Shown here piece after piece: positions 59,601-64,000 of a stretch of DNA of 64,000 nucleotides. Origin of the DNA: Pristionchus mayeri (taxonomy: Eukaryota; Nematoda; Chromadorea; Rhabditida; Neodiplogasteridae); contig BTRK01000003.1 in assembly GCA_036245805.1 (NCBI GenBank), positions 7,936,001 to 8,000,000 on the forward strand. Direction: 5' to 3'. Both the position numbers and the translations under genes were made by a program. The notes under the pieces are model-generated. The model was not told the DNA's origin. It was given only the letters and a program-made list of their open reading frames with translations, and searched no databases. Position 1 is the stretch's first letter; every line of letters begins with the position of its first letter.

Positions 59601-62600
59601 GAAAGTTCGAAAATGTTCAAAAGCTTCTTGAATGTTCCAGAAAGTTCGGAAATGTTCCAAAGCTTCTAGAATGTTCCAGAAAGTTCGAAAATGTTTAAAA
59701 GCTTCTAGAATGTTCCAGAAAGTTCGAAAATGTTTCAAAGCTTCTAGAATGTTCCAGAAAGTTCGAAAATGTTTAATGTTTAAAAGCTTCTAGAATGTTC
59801 CAAAAAGTTCGAAAATGTTCCAAAGCTTCTAGACTGTACCAGAAAGTTCGAAAATGTTTCAAAGCTTCTAGAATGTTCCAGAAAGTTCAAAAATGTTCCA
59901 AAGCTTCTAGAATGTTCCAGAAAGTTCGAAAATGTTCAAAAGCTTCTAGAATGTTCCAGAAAGTTCGAAAATGTTCAAAAGCTTCTTGAATGTTCCAGAA
60001 AGTTCGGAAATGTTCCAAAGCTTCTAGAATGTTCCAGAAAGTTCGAAAATGTTTAAAAGCTTCTAGAATGTTCCAGAAAGTTCGAAAATGTTTAAAAGCT
60101 TCTTGAATGTTCCAGAAAGTTCGAAAATGTTCCAAAGCTTCTAGACTGTACCAGAAAGTTGGAAAATGTTCAAAAGCTTCTAGAATGTTCCAGAAAGTTC
60201 GAAAATGTTCAAAAGCTTCTTGAATGTTCCAGAAAGTTCGAAAATGTTTCAAAGCTTCTAGAATGTTCCAGAAAGTTCAAAAATGTTTCAAAGCTTCTAG
60301 AATGTTCCATAAAGTTCGAAAATGTTCCAAAGCTTCTAGACTGTACCAGAAAGTTCGAAAATGTTTCAAAGCTTCTAGAATGTTCCAGAAAGTTCGAAAA
60401 TGTTTAAAAGCTTCTAGAATGTTCCAGAAAGTTCGAAAATGTTCAAAAGCTTCTAGAATGTTCCAGAAAGTTCGAAAATGTTCCAAAGCTTCTAGACTGT
60501 ACCAGAAAGTTCGAAAATGTTTCAAAGCTTCTAGAATGTTCCAGAAAGTTCAAAAATGTTCCAAAGCTTCTAGAATGTTCCAGAAAGTTCGAAAATGTTC
60601 AAAAGCTTCTAGAATGTTCCAGAAAGTTCAAAAATGTTCCAAAGCTTCTAGAATGTTCCAGAAAGTTCGAAAATGTTCAAAAGCTTCTAGAATGTTTCAG
60701 AAAGTTCGAAAATGTTCCAAAGCTTCTAGACTGTACCAGAAAGTTCGAAAATGTTTCAAAGCTTCTAGAATGTTCCAGAAAGTTCAAAAATGTTCCAAAG
60801 CTTCTAGAATGTTCCAGAAAGTTCGAAAATGTTCAAAAGCTTCTAGAATGTTCCAGAAAGTTCGAAAATGTTCAAAAGCTTCTTGAATGTTCCAGAAAGT
60901 TCGGAAATGTTCCAAAGCTTCTAGAATGTTCCAGAAAGTTCGAAAATGTTTAAAAGCTTCTAGAATGTTCCAGAAAGTTCGAAAATGTTTCAAAGCTTCT
61001 AGAATGTTCCAGAAAGTTCGAAAATGTTTAAAAGCTTCTAGAATGTTCCAGAAAGTTCGAAAATGTTCCAAAGCTTCTAGACTGTACCAGAAAGTTCGAA
61101 AATGTTTCAAAGCTTCTAGAATGTTCCAGAAAGTTCAAAAATGTTCCAAAGCTTCTAGAATGTTCCAGAAAGTTCGAAAATGTTCAAAAGCTTCTAGAAT
61201 GTTCCAGAAAGTTCGAAAATGTTCCAAAGCTTCTAGACTGTACCAGAAAGTTCGAAAATGTTTCAAAGCTTCTAGAATGTTCCAGAAAGTTCAAAAATGT
61301 TCCAAAGCTTCTAGAATGTTCCAGAAAGTTCGAAAATGTTCAAAAGCTTCTAGAATGTTCCAGAAAGTTCGAAAATGTTCAAAAGCTTCTTGAATGTTCC
61401 AGAAAGTTCGGAAATGTTCCAAAGCTTCTAGAATGTTCCAGAAAGTTCGAAAATTTTCAATGCTTCTAGAATGTTCCAGAAAGTTCAAAATTGTTCCAAA
61501 GCTTCTAGAATGTTCCAGAAAGTTCGAAAATGTTCAAAAGCTTCTAGAATGTTCCAGAAAGTTCGAAAATGTTCAAAAGCTTCTTGAATGTTCCAGAAAG
61601 TTCGAAAATGTTTAAAAGCTTCTAGAATGTTCCAGAAAGTTCAAAAATGTTCCAAAGCTTCTAGAATGTTCCAGAAAGTTCGAAAATGTTCAAAAGCTTC
61701 TAGAATGTTCCAGAAAGTTCGAAAATGTTCAAAAGCTTCTTGAATGTTCCAGAAAGTTCGGAAATGTTCCAAAGCTTCTAGAATGTTCCAGAAAGTTCGA
61801 AAATGTTTAAAAGCTTCTAGAATGTTCCAGAAAGTTCGAAAATGTTTAAAAGCTTCTTGAATGTTCCAGAAAGTTCGAAAATGTTCCAAAGCTTCTAGAC
61901 TGTACCAGAAAGTTGGAAAATGTTCAAAAGCTTCTAGAATGTTCCAGAAAGTTCGAAAATGTTCAAAAGCTTCTTGAATGTTCCAGAAAGTTCGAAAATG
62001 TTTCAAAGCTTCTAGAATGTTCCAGAAAGTTCAAAAATGTTTCAAAGCTTCTAGAATGTTCCATAAAGTTCGAAAATGTTCCAAAGCTTCTAGACTGTAC
62101 CAGAAAGTTCGAAAATGTTTCAAAGCTTCTAGAATGTTCCATAAAGTTCGAAAATGTTCCAAAGCTTCTAGACTGTACCAGAAAGTTCGAAAATGTTTCA
62201 AAGCTTCTAGAATGTTCCAGAAAGTTCAAAAATGTTCCAAAGCTTCTAGAATGTTCCAGAAAGTTCGAAAATGTTCAAAAGCTTCTAGAATGTTCCAGAA
62301 AGTTCGAAAATGTTCAAAAGCTTCTTGAATGTTCCAGAAAGTTCGGAAATGTTCCAAAGCTTCTAGAATGTTCCAGAAAGTTCGAAAATTTTCAATGCTT
62401 CTAGAATGTTCCAGAAAGTTCAAAAATGTTCCAAAGCTTCTAGAATGTTCCAGAAAGTTCGAAAATGTTTAAAAGCTTCTAGAATGTTCCAGAAAGTTCA
62501 AAAATGTTCCAAAGCTTCTAGAATGTTCCAGAAAGTTCGAAAATGTTCAAAAGCTTCTAGAATGTTCCAGAAAGTTCGAAAATGTTCAAAAGCTTCTTGA

Positions 62601-64000
62601 ATGTTCCAGAAAGTTCGGAAATGTTCCAAAGCTTCTAGAATGTTCCAGAAAGTTCGAAAATGTTTAAAAGCTTCTAGAATGTTCCAGAAAGTTCGAAAAT
62701 GTTTAAAAGCTTCTTGAATGTTCCAGAAAGTTCGAAAATGTTCCAAAGCTTCTAGACTGTACCAGAAAGTTCGAAAATGTTCAAAAGCTTCTAGAATGTT
62801 CCAGAAAGTTCGAAAATGTTCAAAAGCTTCTTGAATGTTCCAGAAAGTTCGAAAATGTTTCAAAGCTTCTAGAATGTTCCAGAAAGTTCAAAAATGTTTC
62901 AAAGCTTCTAGAATGTTCCATAAAGTTCGAAAATGTTCCAAAGCTTCTAGACTGTACCAGAAAGTTCGAAAATGTTTCAAAGCTTCTAGAATGTTCCAGA
63001 AAGTTCGAAAATGTTTAAAAGCTTCTAGAATGTTCCAGAAAGTTCGAAAATGTTCAAAAGCTTCTAGAATGTTCCAGAAAGTTCGAAAATGTTCCAAAGC
63101 TTCTAGACTGTACCAGAAAGTTCGAAAATGTTTCAAAGCTTCTAGAATGTTCCAGAAAGTTCAAAAATGTTCAAAAGCTTCTAGAATGTTCCAGAAAGTT
63201 CGAAAATGTTTCAAAGCTTCTAGAATGTTCCAGAAAGTTCGAAAATGTTTAAAAGCTTCTAGAATGTTCCAGAAAGTTCGAAAATGTTCCAAAGCTTCTA
63301 GACTGTACCAGAAAGTTCGAAAATTTTCAATGCTTCTAGAATGTTCCAGAAAGTTCAAAAATGTTCCAAAGCTTCTAGAATGTTCCAGAAAGTTCGAAAA
63401 TGTTCAAAAGCTTCTAGAATGTTCCAGAAAGTTCGAAAATGTTCAAAAGCTTCTTGAATGTTCCAGAAAGTTCGGAAATGTTCCAAAGCTTCTAGAATGT
63501 TCCAGAAAGTTCGAAAATGTTCAAAAGCTTCTTGAATGTTCCAGAAAGTTCGGAAATGTTCCAAAGCTTCTAGAATGTTCCAGAAAGTTCGAAAATGTTT
63601 AAAAGCTTCTAGAATGTTCCAGAAAGTTCGAAAATGTTTAAAAGCTTCTTGAATGTTCCAGAAAGTTCGAAAATGTTCCAAAGCTTCTAGACTGTACCAG
63701 AAAGTTCGAAAATTTTCAATGCTTCTAGAATGTTCCAGAAAGTTCAAAAATGTTCCAAAGCTTCTAGAATGTTCCAGAAAGTTCGAAAATGTTCAAAAGC
63801 TTCTAGAATGTTCCAGAAAGTTCGAAAATGTTCAAAAGCTTCTTGAATGTTCCAGAAAGTTCGGAAATGTTCCAAAGCTTCTAGAATGTTCCAGAAAGTT
63901 CGAAAATGTTTAAAAGCTTCTTGAATGTTCCAGAAAGTTCGAAAATGTTCCAAAGCTTCTAGACTGTACCAGAAAGTTCGAAAATGTTTCAAAGCTTCTA
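53654..64000. repeat. 39-bp heat-shock-element satellite (about 265 copies, continues past the window)
   Basis: Monomer begins AGCTTCTAGAATGTTCCAGA and continues AAGTTCGAAAATGTTCAAA. Read as pentamers it is TTC-ta-GAA-tg-TTC-ca-GAA-ag-TTC, five perfect alternating nTTCn/nGAAn units, followed by an imperfect AAA unit and another TTC. That is the binding site of heat shock factor (three units suffice; more give cooperative binding). Variants: GACTGTACC replaces GAATGTTCC (loses two units); CTTGAATG replaces CTAGAATG; GTTCAAAAATG or GTTCGGAAATG in the middle; 38-bp monomers with AAAATTTTCAATGC at 61454, 62389, 63322 and 63710; a small duplication near 59772. Because 39 is 3 x 13, long frames appear on both strands, but these are artefacts. 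Confidence 0.97.
53992..58530. repeat. Higher-order repeats within the satellite
   Basis: Blocks of monomer variants recur in the same order: a 351-bp block (9 monomers) starts at 54654 and 55005, and again at 56214 and 56565. A segment beginning at 53992 recurs at 55591 (offset 1599, 41 monomers), 57696 and 58203 (offset 507, 13 monomers). This is the pattern left by unequal exchange or block amplification. Confidence 0.85.

Noticed and set aside
53666..63992. Long open frames with 13-residue repeats across the satellite (for example up to 259 codons at 58306-59085)
   Set aside because: They occur on both strands and in several frames because the monomer is 39 bp (3 x 13) and lacks stops. 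They begin and end at monomer variants, with no splice sites or codon bias.
53654..64000. CRISPR array
   Set aside because: There are no unique spacers; the 39-bp unit repeats head to tail, and the context is eukaryotic.

Overview
The window looks like repeat-rich DNA from a nematode, most likely a Caenorhabditis-type genome. The grounds are exons with short introns and TTTCAG-like acceptors, fragments of a TAT-1/ATP8A-like phospholipid flippase, a DD34D mariner, TTAA-flanked palindromic elements and very frequent TACCGTA/CTACAGTA motifs. I cannot name the species. There is no operon, no rRNA or intact tRNA, and no CRISPR. The only intact protein-coding gene I can support is the mariner transposase at 21451..22479 (minus).

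Layout. About 1.1-26 kb and 42.4-45.7 kb hold a degenerate array of a ~0.6-0.75 kb module. Each module carries three short exon-like blocks with splice-like borders and a conserved TGTGAAACGCGCA block. Inside this array sit two adjacent, almost perfect inverted duplications (8717-17613 and 17611-20295). Their outer breakpoints all fall at the same position of the module. A complete mariner interrupts another module at 21387-22628. From 26.5 to 30.9 kb (minus) lie exons of the N-terminal half of a P4-ATPase, and from 46.2 to 51.0 kb (minus) exons of its middle and C-terminal half. A third, middle fragment is carried in both arms of the first palindrome. All copies are broken by frameshifts, stops, deletions or insertions, and the two halves lie in permuted order, as expected from decayed tandem copies.

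Mobile DNA is dense and mostly palindromic: two TTAA-flanked elements (30981-32822, 41251-42385), a foldback cluster (26819-28890), a three-level nest (37307-39557), MITEs, a tRNA-derived SINE, two elements with mariner-like AGGTTGT ends, and several copies of a ~0.95 kb palindromic element. A seven-unit tandem family of ~0.45-0.6 kb fills 33.0-36.4 kb.

The most striking object is 53654-64000 (running off the window): about 265 tandem copies of a 39-bp monomer. Most copies contain five contiguous alternating TTC/GAA pentamers, that is, a perfect heat shock element (HSE). The array therefore offers well over a thousand HSF-type half sites. It has a higher-order, multi-monomer organisation. It is a strong candidate for a stress-responsive satellite that recruits HSF-1, perhaps analogous to human satellite III in nuclear stress bodies; that function is inference.
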